A stretch of 59,841 nucleotides of DNA from Actinomycetota bacterium (GTDB taxonomy: Bacteria > Actinomycetota > Actinomycetes > S36-B12 > GCA-2699445): assembly GCA_020438795.1 (NCBI GenBank), contig JAGQTY010000021.1:1-59841 (forward strand), given 5' to 3'. Below are positions 1-7,057 of the stretch, piece after piece. Position 1 is the stretch's first letter, and each line of letters starts with the position of its first letter. Made by a program: the position numbers and the translations under genes. The notes below the pieces were generated by a model, which saw nothing but the letters and a program-made list of their open reading frames with translations, did no database searches and had not been told where the DNA came from.

Positions 1-756
1 CGCCGTGGTGCTGCTGGCCACCGGTGTCAACGGTGACGGCCAGCGCGAAGTGCTTGGGATGCGGGTGGCGACCAGTGAGACCGGCGCTGCGTGGAACGAG
101 TTCTTCGCCGACCTCGTCGCCCGAGGGTTGTCCGGGGTGCGCTTGGTGACCTCTGATGCCCATGTATGGCTGGTGGAAGCGGTCGCGGCAAACCTGCCCG
201 GCGCCAGCTGGCAACGCTGCAGAACCCACTACGCCGCCAACCTGATGGCCGTCACACCCAAGACGATGTGGCCGGCCGTCAAAGCGATGCTGCACTCGGT
301 CTACGACCAGCCCGACGCCACCGCAGTGCAAGCCCAGTTCGACCGGCTCCTGGACTACGTCACCGAGAAACTCCCCAACGTCGCCGAGCACCTCGACGCC
401 GCTCGAGGCGACATCCTGGCCTTCACCCAGTTCCCCAAAGACGTCTGGACCCAGATCTGGAGCAACAACCCCAGCGAACGCCTCAACAAAGAGATCCGAC
501 GCAGAACCGACTCCGTCGGCATCTTCCCCAGCCGGGACGCCATCGTCCGCCTCGTCGGCGCCGTCCTCGCCGAGCAGACCGACGAGTGGGCCGAAGGACG
601 CCGCTACCTCGGACTCGACCTGCTGGCCAGATGCCGCCTCAACCTCATCACCACCACCGAACCAGAAATGGAGGCCGACGACCTACCAGCCCTCACAGCC
701 TGAACCCCCCAACTACGGAACACGCAGCACTACACCATAACAAGGGACTTGACCTC
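1..756 (+). mobile_element. IS256-family insertion sequence, right part
   Basis: This is the 3' portion of an insertion sequence cut by the window start. It comprises the transposase C-terminus and a short tail. The sequence around 728-754 (CACTACACCATAACAAGG followed by GACTTGACC) resembles the right terminal inverted repeat of IS256-family elements, which often carry a TACACC...GGGACTTGACC pattern. The left end lies outside the window, so the terminal repeat and any target duplication cannot be confirmed. The end coordinate is an estimate. Confidence 0.7.
2..703 (+). CDS. IS256-family transposase, 5'-truncated by window edge
   Basis: This is the C-terminal part of an IS256-family (mutator-type) DDE transposase, about 233 residues. 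The reading frame is open to the window edge, so the apparent GTG at 5 is not the true start. Family hallmarks visible are VTSDAHVWLVEAV with the second catalytic Asp, the QRCRTHYAANL segment (the C/H-containing motif near the catalytic core), and the C-terminal WSNNPSERLNKEIRRRTDSVGIFP block that carries the last catalytic Glu. It ends normally at TGA in the LTA tail, so the 3' end looks intact. The element explains the accessory character of the following kilobases. Activity cannot be judged without the missing N-terminal half. Confidence 0.9.
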   Translation, partial: AVVLLATGVNGDGQREVLGMRVATSETGAAWNEFFADLVARGLSGVRLVTSDAHVWLVEAVAANLPGASWQRCRTHYAANLMAVTPKTMWPAVKAMLHSVYDQPDATAVQAQFDRLLDYVTEKLPNVAEHLDAARGDILAFTQFPKDVWTQIWSNNPSERLNKEIRRRTDSVGIFPSRDAIVRLVGAVLAEQTDEWAEGRRYLGLDLLARCRLNLITTTEPEMEADDLPALTA

Positions 757-776
757 GGTCGGTGATGTATTGGGGG

Positions 777-989
777 TTAGTCGTTGGGTGCCGAGCGCTG
801 CTGGTGCCAGTCGGTCATCTCGCTGCGCAGCCACAGCTTCGCACGGCTAGGCCCACGTTCGTATACGGGGCGCGGCATGTCCAGGTAGCGAGACTGGTAT
901 ACCGACACCGCACCGGCGCGCGAGAGGCCGAGAATCGCTGCTACTTCGTTGGCGTCGATCAGGTCGTCGACATCCACAAGCCGTCCCAT
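777..989 (-). CDS. AlpA/excisionase-like helix-turn-helix DNA-binding protein
   Basis: This is a 70-residue protein made almost entirely of one winged-helix (MerR/AlpA-type) DNA-binding domain. The segment DANEVAAILGLSRAGAVSVY is the HTH, followed by a short wing with an arginine-rich DNA-contacting tail ending in a Trp-rich LWLRSEMTDWHQQR stretch. Such proteins act as excisionases or small regulators on plasmids, prophages and integrative elements. It is divergent from the 1104 gene across a 114-bp region with direct repeats that could be its operator. The adjacent IS end supports a mobile or accessory context. The role is inferred; only the DNA-binding fold is supported by sequence. Confidence 0.65.
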   Translation of the reverse strand: MGRLVDVDDLIDANEVAAILGLSRAGAVSVYQSRYLDMPRPVYERGPSRAKLWLRSEMTDWHQQRSAPND

Positions 990-1037
990 GCCATCAATCT
1001 ACCGACGTTCGGCCTCGTGTTGCCGCAGATACGACAG

Positions 1038-1091
1038 TTGACAACCGACAACTATCGGGTACGCTGTGTACATGGTTGACAACTAACAACT
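1038..1091 (+). promoter_or_regulatory. Divergent promoter region with two GTTGACAAC-type repeats
   Basis: Two near-identical 16-bp direct repeats lie at 1038-1053 (TTGACAACCGACAACT) and 1076-1091 (TTGACAACTAACAACT), 38 bp apart, with 14 of 16 positions matching. Each contains the short palindrome GTTGACAAC. The first could supply a TTGACA -35 box, with TACGCT at 1060-1065 as -10 after a 16-bp spacer. The second copy then covers the leader just upstream of the ribosome binding site GAGAGG. Repeats placed over a promoter and leader suggest an autoregulatory operator, possibly for the divergent HTH protein. Confidence 0.4.
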
Positions 1092-1103
1092 GAGAGGATT
1101 GAC

Positions 1104-1892
1104 ATGAACTCGCCGATGCAACCAGGTCTGTTCAGCGAGACCGACTTGGCCGGTTGGGGTCCAGCGACCTCGCAAACCCTTCACCAGTCGCACGCCTCGG
1201 CTGACGCCGCTGGGTTTGAGGATCGGTTGGTGCGTTCGTGGCGGTGGGGGAGTGAGCTGCGAAAGGTGCTGGCCTGTGCGCCGGAGCTCATGCCGTGCGC
1301 GGCTACGGATGCAGCCCTCACCAGGGCCACGGCGCAGCAGGACGGCGGCCAGGCGATCGACTACGTCGCCAGGATGCAGAGCGCTGGCGTGACCGTCGCG
1401 GTTCGGGTCCGGTCCTACAGGCTGTTGGCCCGCTACGGCGGTGAGTTCGTCCTACGCGACACTGCAACAACTCGCACCACGGAGGCAGCGAAGATCCTCA
1501 CCCAGGCCTCCAGTGCCGATGTGTACGTGTACGCATTCGCCGACCCCAGCGACACCCACTGGGTGCAATGGGTACTGCTGGACCTCACTCGGTTGCGGCG
1601 CTGCTGGGCCGACGGCGACCGGCGCCACCTCCTGCAAGTCCGACGGGTCCCCCTGGCTCCCGGAGAACATGGGATGTGCTTCCCACTACAGCCGCTGATC
1701 GACCTGCAAGTGGTTCTGCGAGCCAGGCTCGCAGAACTCGGCAACGGCGCCCATATGGAACACGTCCTCAACCAGATTCCAGAAGTGCAAGCGCTCGACC
1801 CCCTCACCCGCCGAGCCATCGCTGACGGACTACGACAGGCCGACCCACCCACCAGCCTTTACCTCGGCCCCCGGCGACAACTGGGCGCATGA
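1104..1892 (+). CDS. Conserved-looking hypothetical protein of 262 residues
   Basis: I do not recognise this protein. The start is supported by GAGAGG six bases upstream of the ATG. It is a soluble protein of mixed alpha/beta character with no signal peptide or membrane segment. A hydrophobic core lies around residues 140-165 (DVYVYAFADPSDTHWVQWVL), with several Trp/Arg-rich segments and a helical C-terminus ending in LGPRRQLGA. It stands alone on the plus strand, divergent from a small AlpA-like regulator and 3' to an IS element, a layout typical of plasmid or integrative-element cargo. A nuclease or replication-associated role is conceivable, but no catalytic motif can be named. Confidence 0.6.
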   Translation: MNSPMQPGLFSETDLAGWGPATSQTLHQSHASADAAGFEDRLVRSWRWGSELRKVLACAPELMPCAATDAALTRATAQQDGGQAIDYVARMQSAGVTVAVRVRSYRLLARYGGEFVLRDTATTRTTEAAKILTQASSADVYVYAFADPSDTHWVQWVLLDLTRLRRCWADGDRRHLLQVRRVPLAPGEHGMCFPLQPLIDLQVVLRARLAELGNGAHMEHVLNQIPEVQALDPLTRRAIADGLRQADPPTSLYLGPRRQLGA

Positions 1893-2419
1893 CTTGGACC
1901 AGGCTCTCGAACATCGGAGAGGGCGACGCGCTGCTGGCGATGCCGACTCCTCTGCCGGGCACCCTAGAGGGTCCACTCTCAGCGCGCCCGCCTGTTGCAT
2001 CTGTCAGATTCTTCAGTCGGCACTCGGCAGTAGAAGCTGGCGAGCGCGGCCACCTTGCCACGGTCCGAATCCACCTCGCGCGGGCCTCGGTCTTGATGCC
2101 CCAGCCCTCACTACATTGTCGGCTGAGTTGTCAAGGTGGGCCGGCCCCCTTGATCGCAATTCGCAAGGTTGAGCGGCCCCACTTCAGGCAGGACAACTCT
2201 GGCCAAGCCCCTGGCAGCCGTGATCGAGTGACGACGTTGTCCCACCTGCCAAGAAGGGGTGACAGCGTCTGTTGTCGATGCTCGCAGTATTCGGCAGAGT
2301 TTATCGACAACCCAGCACTCGGGGAGCCGCTTGATGCCACCAGCTCCGCCCGGGCGGCGTCTTGCGGGACGATTGTTGGCATGTCCAGGGAGCTTCTTCC
2401 GCACCCTTCGGTTGATGAG
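1893..2419. other. Gene-poor stretch, probable mobile-element debris
   Basis: No convincing gene is seen; open frames here overlap one another on both strands with no family features. The stretch contains several GTTGTC/GACAAC half-sites, including GTTGTCGAT at 2271-2279 facing ATCGACAAC at 2303-2311. It also has a block at about 2112-2210 whose composition resembles the multiply repeated terminal regions of IS21-like elements. That assignment is a guess from pattern only. Confidence 0.3.
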
Positions 2420-2447
2420 TTGTGAGGAGCGGCGATCTAGCTCTAAC
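2420..2447 (+). promoter_or_regulatory. Promoter of the cmtR-like/CDF operon, probably leaderless
   Basis: TTGTGA at 2420-2425 and TCTAAC at 2442-2447 are separated by 16 bp. The predicted transcription start falls at about 2454-2456, which is the A of the ATG at 2456. There is no Shine-Dalgarno sequence at a usable distance (GAGGAG lies about 27 bp upstream), so a leaderless mRNA is the simplest reading. Confidence 0.45.
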
Positions 2448-2477
2448 ATCGCAATATGGCGATGTTAGAGCTAGATC
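2434..2477 (+). promoter_or_regulatory. Perfect 19-bp dyad over -10 box and start codon (operator)
   Basis: Left arm 2434-2452 and right arm 2459-2477 are exact reverse complements (19 bp each), separated by AATATG. The dyad spans the -10 box, the predicted start site and the ATG at 2456-2458. ArsR/SmtB-family sensors bind imperfect 12-2-12-type dyads at such positions, so this is best read as the autoregulatory operator of the gene that begins inside it. In RNA only the right half would be transcribed from a leaderless start, so no hairpin would block translation. Confidence 0.7.
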
Positions 2478-2851
2478 GTGATGAAGGTTTCGAGGGTGGC
2501 CGGGACCCGGTGGATGTCCAGGCGTTCGCTGCGGGGGCTTGCCTGTTTCATAGCCTCAGTGATCCGAATCGTGTGGCGATGCTCTTCTTCCTCGCGACTG
2601 GTGAGCAACGCGTGGTCGACGTGACCAAACACCTGAGCCTGGCCCAGAGTACGGTCTCCAAGCATCTGGCATGCTTGAAGGACTGCGGGCTGGTGGTTTC
2701 GCGTCCGGTTGGCCGCGCCTCGGTCTATTCGCTGAAGCACCCGGAACTGGTTCGGGGTGTCCTTGAAGCCGCTGAGGCACTCTTGGCTGCTACCGACGAT
2801 GCTGTGCTGTTGTGTGAGAACTTCGGCGTCGCTGCCCATCCTGGACAGTAG
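2456..2851 (+). CDS. ArsR/SmtB-family metal sensor, CmtR-like
   Basis: This is a 131-residue winged-helix repressor that would release DNA when it binds metal. The core runs from FHSLSDPNRVAML (helix 1-2) through LSLAQSTVSKHLACL (recognition helix) to the wing VSRPVGRASVYSL. Two cysteines in the ACLKDCGLVV segment match the Cys57/Cys61 pair of Mycobacterium tuberculosis CmtR. A third Cys in VLLCENFG lies where CmtR has Cys102, so a Cd(II)/Pb(II)-type thiolate site is likely. The ATG sits inside a perfect palindrome and the transcript is probably leaderless. GTG at 2510 (preceded by GAGGGTGG) is an alternative start that would give a CmtR-sized N-terminus. The CDF exporter follows 5 bp downstream, consistent with a metal-resistance operon. 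Confidence 0.85.
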   Translation: MAMLELDRDEGFEGGRDPVDVQAFAAGACLFHSLSDPNRVAMLFFLATGEQRVVDVTKHLSLAQSTVSKHLACLKDCGLVVSRPVGRASVYSLKHPELVRGVLEAAEALLAATDDAVLLCENFGVAAHPGQ

Positions 2852-2856
2852 CGACC

Positions 2857-3540
2857 ATGACGAACACGCTAGCGACCGATTTAGCAAGGCGGCGGCAGCT
2901 GGGCCAGCGGGCTCAGCTTTTGGCGCTTGCCTCGGTGCTCTACAACGTGGTCGAGTTCATGGTGGCGATCATCGCCGGCCTCGCGGCAGGATCGGTGGCC
3001 TTGGTGGCGTTCGGCCTGGACTCTCTGGTTGAGGTCTCCAGCGGACTCATTATCTTGTGGCAGTTCCGCCACCGCATTCCGGAGTCCCGCGAACGACTGG
3101 CTCTACGACTCATGGCGCTGTCGTTCTTCACGCTGGCCGCCTATGTCACCTTCGAGTCAGCTCGATCGCTGCTTATTGGCCAGCAAGCCGAAGTTTCGGG
3201 GATCGGGATCGTATTGGCAATCGCATCGTTGATCATCATGCCCCTGCTGTCATGGGCACAGCGACGCACAGGCCGTGCCTTGGGATCCAGTACCGTGGTT
3301 GCCGATGCCACCCAGACGCTCCTGTGCACGTATCTGTCCGCAGTTCTCCTGATCGGACTGGTCCTGAATGCCACGCTGGGCTGGTCGTGGGCTGACCCGG
3401 TCGCCGGACTCATCATCGCGGGTGTCGCTGTCAGAGAAGGAATCGAGGCCTGGCGAGGCGATGGATGCTGCCAGCCCATGACCGCGGGAAGATCGACCGA
3501 GTGCGCCGAGGACTGCTGCGACCAGGACCTGACCTTCTGA
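2857..3540 (+). CDS. Cation diffusion facilitator family heavy-metal exporter
   Basis: This is a 227-residue membrane protein of the CDF family, with about six transmembrane helices from residue 20 to 195. It would exchange a divalent metal for protons across the cytoplasmic membrane. The TM2 metal site appears as FGLDSLVE and the TM5 site as ADATQTLLCTYLSA, both with the expected Asp but without the usual His partners, so substrate choice may differ from Zn transporters. There is no long cytoplasmic metal-binding C-terminal domain. Instead a short Cys-rich tail (CCQPM and CAEDCCDQ) may bind a thiophilic metal such as Cd or Pb. It is co-transcribed with the CmtR-like sensor. Confidence 0.85.
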   Translation: MTNTLATDLARRRQLGQRAQLLALASVLYNVVEFMVAIIAGLAAGSVALVAFGLDSLVEVSSGLIILWQFRHRIPESRERLALRLMALSFFTLAAYVTFESARSLLIGQQAEVSGIGIVLAIASLIIMPLLSWAQRRTGRALGSSTVVADATQTLLCTYLSAVLLIGLVLNATLGWSWADPVAGLIIAGVAVREGIEAWRGDGCCQPMTAGRSTECAEDCCDQDLTF

Positions 3541-3696
3541 GAGGAGGGACCAACCCAACAGTGAGCGCCGAGGTAGGTCGCAGGACGCTAGCGCCCGTGG
3601 ACGGTGCAACAAGCGCCGCACTTCCAGGAGCCCATTTCGACGGTGGCGGAAGGCGTTCCTGGCAGTTCAGGTATTCCGCGGCCGAGGCCAGGTTCT

Positions 3697-3738
3697 TACC
3701 TACTTGACTGCTGACTCCGGTAGGTAGAGTATCTATGT
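3697..3738 (+). promoter_or_regulatory. Promoter and inverted repeat upstream of padR
   Basis: TTGACT at 3704-3709 with TAGAGT at 3725-3730 (short 15-bp spacer) or GAGTAT at 3727-3732 (17 bp) would start transcription at or very near the ATG at 3739, so this gene too looks leaderless. The -35 box is flanked by an inverted repeat, TACCTAC (3697-3703) and GTAGGTA (3720-3726), with a 16-bp gap. It is a plausible autorepressor operator. The preceding 3541-3696 contains no gene that I can support. Confidence 0.45.
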
Positions 3739-4092
3739 ATGCAGTCTACCGATATAGCGACCTCTTGGGTGCGGGGCACTTTGGAGACGTGTCTGCTGGC
3801 TCTCCTGGCTCGTGGGGAGGCTTATGGATATCAGTTGACCCAGGAGTTGGCTCAGCGGGGCATCGGACAGATTCCGGGTGGGTCGTTGTATCCGGCACTT
3901 GCACGGTTGGAGAAGGCTGAGTTAATCACCTCTCAGTGGCGGCCAGGTGTGAGTGGTCCTGGGCGCAAGTACTACCGTCTCACTGGCCAGGGGCGCCAAG
4001 CCCTTGCCGCTCACAGTCAAAGCTGGCGGGAGTTCGCCGCAAACGTGCAGGAGTTGCTGTCTAGTGGGGCAGAGGTGAGTGATGACGCCTGA
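3739..4092 (+). CDS. PadR-family transcriptional regulator
   Basis: This is a 117-residue winged-helix regulator. PadR hallmarks are the LETCLLALLARGEAYGYQL helix pair, the GSLYPALARLEKAELI recognition helix and the wing around GPGRKYYRLTGQG, followed by a short dimerisation helix. PadR proteins usually repress neighbouring transporter genes and are released by a ligand or by the exported compound. The stop codon overlaps the start of the following ABC ATPase gene, so regulator and exporter are translationally coupled. An inverted repeat over its own -35 box supports autoregulation. Confidence 0.9.
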   Translation: MQSTDIATSWVRGTLETCLLALLARGEAYGYQLTQELAQRGIGQIPGGSLYPALARLEKAELITSQWRPGVSGPGRKYYRLTGQGRQALAAHSQSWREFAANVQELLSSGAEVSDDA

Positions 4093-4900
4093 GACTTGGC
4101 TCGATGAACTGGCGCATGAGTTGACGGTGCGCCATGTCGGGGCTGATGATGCGATGCAAGCTGTGGTCGAAGCCCAAGCGTTCCTTGCTGACAGTGACGG
4201 GGACCCCCTTGTTGAGTTCGGGTCGCCGGGAGACTACGCACTGAGGTTGGCAACCTCGTTGCGGCCTAGTGCACCCCCGAGGTCGGGCAGGGGAGCCAAA
4301 ACGCTGGTGATGGCTGACTCCCTGTGGAAGAGCTTCGGGAAACATCATGTGCTGAGGGACTTCTCAGTGGTGTTGCGGGCGGGTTCGGTGAGTGTGCTGA
4401 TCGGCGCCAACGGAGCTGGGAAGAGTACGTTGATGCGAATCCTTGCTGGACTGCTCGCTCCCGACAGTGGGACTGTTTGGGCTGAGTGTTCGGTCGGGTA
4501 CTCGCCGCAGGCGCCATCGCTCAATGACTACCTCACCCCGGTGGAGCACGTGCGACTGTTCGGGACTGCAGCGGGCATGTCGCAGGAGGTCGCCAGCCGA
4601 GCAGGCGCGCGACTAGCGGAGTGCCTTGGCTGGGACCTGGCCAAGGAATCGGTGTGTGGATCACTGTCCGGTGGAACACGACAGAAGCTCAACGTTGTTC
4701 TCGCGGGGCTGCACACACCGGAGGTCATCTTGCTCGATGAGCCGCATCAAGGCTTGGACTACGAGAGTTCAGCCATGCTGTGGGACCTCATCGCCGCCTG
4801 GCGGGATCAGGGCAAACACGTCCTAGTGGCCTCACATATCCGCGAGGCCATAGTCCACGCGGACACTGTCATCGAAGTGCCCCGTCTCAGCAAGGAGTAG
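4082..4900 (+). CDS. ABC transporter ATPase with N-terminal HAAS-like domain
   Basis: This is the ATP-binding subunit of an exporter. Residues 1 to about 65 form a helical segment (ETWLDELAHELTVRHVGADD through EFGSPGDYALRLA) resembling the HAAS/DUF1700 'permease prefix' domain that commonly accompanies PadR regulators. From residue about 75 there is a normal ABC ATPase: Walker A GANGAGKST, signature LSGGTRQKLN, Walker B VILLDEP, and H-loop in VASHIREA. The ATG at 4082 has GAGG six bases upstream; a GTG directly before it (4079) is possible. It overlaps padR by 11 bp and is followed after 2 bp by the permease, so all three form one operon. The substrate is unknown. Confidence 0.88.
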   Translation: MTPETWLDELAHELTVRHVGADDAMQAVVEAQAFLADSDGDPLVEFGSPGDYALRLATSLRPSAPPRSGRGAKTLVMADSLWKSFGKHHVLRDFSVVLRAGSVSVLIGANGAGKSTLMRILAGLLAPDSGTVWAECSVGYSPQAPSLNDYLTPVEHVRLFGTAAGMSQEVASRAGARLAECLGWDLAKESVCGSLSGGTRQKLNVVLAGLHTPEVILLDEPHQGLDYESSAMLWDLIAAWRDQGKHVLVASHIREAIVHADTVIEVPRLSKE

Positions 4901-4902
4901 CC

Positions 4903-5598
4903 ATGTCAACTCATCTGCGACAGGTCTATGCGACAACGTGGAAAGCGCTGCTGCGGCGCCGCTTCACAATCGCCATTCTCGTTGTGCTTCCGTTGGTTCT
5001 CTACTTCGCGCGCGACGGTGTCGGTCAGTCTGTGCGCGCGCTCCTGTTCGGTATTACCTGGTCTACCACCACGGTTGCCTTCTACTCGACCATGAGTGCG
5101 CGAAACAACGAACCCCTCCAGCGACTCGCCGGCGCCACCATCCCCGCCCTCATCCTTGGCCGCACCACCGCGCTCGTGGCCGGGGGAGCCATACTCGCTA
5201 CCCTCTACTTCCTGCTGGTCATGCTGCAACTGGACGTCAACGCTGCTCAGTGGGTCCTGGTCGGCTACCTCTGCGCGGCCATCGTCGGTGCCTGCATCGG
5301 ATCGGCAATAGGGCTCCTCGTCAAACGCGAGGTTGATGGTGTCCTCCTGATCTTCATGCTCGCCGGACTCCAGATCGTGTCCGACCCCAACGGGCTGCTC
5401 GGACAAGCGCTTCCCTACTGGTCAACGATGGAGATCGTCACCTTCGCAGTGGACGGCCCTGCCGCAGCCTCACCCGGCCTGGGCTTGGCCCACGCGGCGG
5501 TCCTGGCGGCAATCGGACTGTCGGTCACGCTACTCCTGACCAGGCGGCGGCTACCAGCCCAACGTACACTCCAGGTCCAGAGGCTGACGCACACTTAG
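4903..5598 (+). CDS. ABC transporter permease
   Basis: This is a 231-residue integral membrane protein with about six predicted transmembrane helices: ILVVLPLVLYF near residue 20, then segments near 50, 90, 125, 150 and 195. It is probably the membrane partner of the preceding ATPase, giving a drug- or antibiotic-type exporter built from a PadR-regulated pair. The ATG at 4903 is preceded by AAGGAG at a 5-bp spacing. A longer frame upstream overlaps the ATPase gene and is not needed. The N-terminal VYATTWKALLRRRF segment resembles ABC-2-type permeases. No substrate-specific signature is visible. Confidence 0.82.
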   Translation: MSTHLRQVYATTWKALLRRRFTIAILVVLPLVLYFARDGVGQSVRALLFGITWSTTTVAFYSTMSARNNEPLQRLAGATIPALILGRTTALVAGGAILATLYFLLVMLQLDVNAAQWVLVGYLCAAIVGACIGSAIGLLVKREVDGVLLIFMLAGLQIVSDPNGLLGQALPYWSTMEIVTFAVDGPAAASPGLGLAHAAVLAAIGLSVTLLLTRRRLPAQRTLQVQRLTHT

Positions 5599-5652
5599 GT
5601 CACAGGCCGTCGTAGCATCCCCCACCAGTGGCTGCTTGGCGATCCGCATCGG

Positions 5653-6015
5653 CTATACGGACAAGGACAGCCAAGCGATCACCAGTGCCCAAGTCAGGAG
5701 CACCGCATTGAGGATGGTCTCTGCATACTCTCCTCGAGACACATGCAATCCGGCCGCCAAGACTTGAAGCACAGCCAGGCCGAAGGCGGCGACTGTACCG
5801 AGCCATACAGCCGTCCCCGTCAGCATCGGCAACACCAACCCAACGGCGCCGAATATCTCGATCCCACCTACCGTCCGCACCAACCAGAAGGGAACGTCGT
5901 CCACCCATTTCATCATCGGACGCAGCTGGTCACGCGACTGTGTCACCTTCTTCCCGCCGGCGTACAGGTAGAACACAGCTAGCACTGCGGCAAGAACCCA
6001 AAACGCGATGATCAT
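5653..6015 (-). CDS. DoxX-like four-helix membrane protein
   Basis: This is a 120-residue membrane protein with four hydrophobic helices and the DoxX-family pattern AGGKKVTQSRDQLRPMMKW followed by RTVGGIEIFGAVGLVLP. The start is taken at the ATG at 6015, preceded on the minus strand by GGAGGAG; a longer frame to 6105 would add a non-membrane leader lacking a ribosome site. DoxX-like proteins are linked to redox and oxidative-stress complexes in actinobacteria, but their biochemistry is unsettled. It is divergent from an HxlR regulator 100 bp away, a very common pairing, and is probably that regulator's target. Confidence 0.82.
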   Translation of the reverse strand: MIIAFWVLAAVLAVFYLYAGGKKVTQSRDQLRPMMKWVDDVPFWLVRTVGGIEIFGAVGLVLPMLTGTAVWLGTVAAFGLAVLQVLAAGLHVSRGEYAETILNAVLLTWALVIAWLSLSV

Positions 6016-6082
6016 TTGCTCTCCTCCGTCGTGTGGTGGACGATACGGATCAGCATGAGCGAGAATCAAAGCGTGTACAAAA

Positions 6083-6098
6083 GGCACAAGGCTGTGCC
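6083..6098. promoter_or_regulatory. Inverted repeat between doxX-like gene and hxlR
   Basis: GGCACA (6083-6088) and TGTGCC (6093-6098) form a perfect 6-bp dyad with a 4-bp spacer in the divergent intergenic region. Its position 20-35 bp upstream of the HxlR start suggests an HxlR operator controlling both directions. Confidence 0.4.
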
Positions 6099-6117
6099 CT
6101 AGCAACCGGTGAGTTCC

Positions 6118-6489
6118 ATGACGTCCGACGAAGCGTGTCTAATCCGGGGAGACTCCGGCGAGGCGATCCAACACGTACTCGCCCTGGTTGGAGACAAGTG
6201 GAGCGTCCTTATCATGGCGACCCTGCTCAACCAACCCCCACAACGCTTCTCCGAGCTACGGCAAAGCGTTCCCCGGATCTCACAGAGAATGCTCACCCTG
6301 AACCTGCGCAGACTCGAACACGGCGGACTGTTGACAAGAACCAGCCACCCAGAAGTCCCACCCCGAGTCGAGTACCAACTCACCGAAATGGGCCAATCCC
6401 TAGCGCAACCCATCCTGAGCCTCGCCCGCTGGGCTCGACACCACGATCACCACCTCAAACACCAACATCCCACCCCTGGCTCTAAGTAG
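6118..6489 (+). CDS. HxlR-family transcriptional regulator
   Basis: This is a winged-helix regulator of about 123 residues. HxlR hallmarks are the VLALVGDKWSVLIMATL opening, FSELRQSVPRISQRMLTLNLRRLE (the recognition helix and its follow-up) and the wing VPPRVEYQLTEMGQSL. Many HxlR proteins respond to quinones, aldehydes or redox stress; here there is a single Cys in ACLIRGDSG, near the N-terminal position used by redox-sensing members, so thiol sensing is possible but unproven. ATG at 6118 (GGTGAG four bases upstream) is preferred; an in-frame GTG at 6109 is the alternative. It is divergent from the DoxX-like gene, its likely target. Confidence 0.85.
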   Translation: MTSDEACLIRGDSGEAIQHVLALVGDKWSVLIMATLLNQPPQRFSELRQSVPRISQRMLTLNLRRLEHGGLLTRTSHPEVPPRVEYQLTEMGQSLAQPILSLARWARHHDHHLKHQHPTPGSK

Positions 6490-7057
6490 GCGACACTGCG
6501 CAAAGCAGTGGACCACTGTTCCCACCCACCTGCGCCAAACACGTTTGCAACAGCACAAGGCCCGTCACGTGGGATCGCCAGTCGACCAGGGGTCACGTTC
6601 AGAGGGCAACTTGGGAACGTGCAACGCTCCCCATACGAGCCGCATTCGGAGGTTCCTGCAGGTCAGACCCACCCAGCCGGCCGCCGTCCGAGTGCTGATC
6701 GCTCCGCAGACTCCGCCGAGTGGTCGCCGCTCCGATAGCACTGGACGGCTGGCGGTCGCCACCTGATACCGCAGGCTCGTCGAAAGAGGGGTATCACGCC
6801 CGCCGACAATGGGTCCGAATCCAACAGTTCGGGACTTCGTGGCCTGAATAAGGCCTGCCGTTGACAACCGTTTCCTCCACTGGCGGAGGCTGGACCTTTC
6901 TTGGCCTGAAGTGCGACTAATTGCCCTATCTCCTTGGTCGGTCCGGGGTCCCGCCCGGCTACACGCTAGCATCCGAACGGAGGTCACGACAGTACACGGA
7001 TGCTGCGACTGGCGAACCCCCATCATCGACCGAACTCAGCGGACATGTGGAGGCGCG
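6490..7057. other. Intergenic stretch with a degenerate repeat
   Basis: No gene is supported here. About 6820-6892 is similar to about 37098-37171 (see the repeat entry). The promoter of the following molybdoenzyme must lie near the end of this stretch, but no consensus pair stands out. Confidence 0.5.
6820..6892 (+). repeat. Degenerate dispersed repeat, copy 1
   Basis: This block of about 73 bp resembles 37098-37171. The best part is CTGCCGTTGAC (6855-6865, matching 37135-37145 exactly), followed by a diverged GTTTCCT...GGCGGAGGCTG segment matching 37149-37171 with small gaps. Weaker similarity lies upstream (AACAGTTC versus GACAGTTC). It may be a remnant of the same mobile-element end or gene fragment at two sites. 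Confidence 0.4.

Noticed and set aside
166..765. Arg/Pro-rich 199-residue frame over the transposase
   Set aside because: It is a shadow of the IS256 transposase in another frame, made of Pro/Arg/His runs typical of GC-rich antisense or out-of-frame translation.
1889..2425. Possible 178-residue gene after the hypothetical protein
   Set aside because: It overlaps equally long frames on both strands, has no domain features and no ribosome site, and runs through repeat-like debris.
6911..7057. N-terminal extension of the molybdoenzyme
   Set aside because: The added residues look like non-coding sense and the internal ATG at 7058 has a strong GGAGG site at the right spacing.
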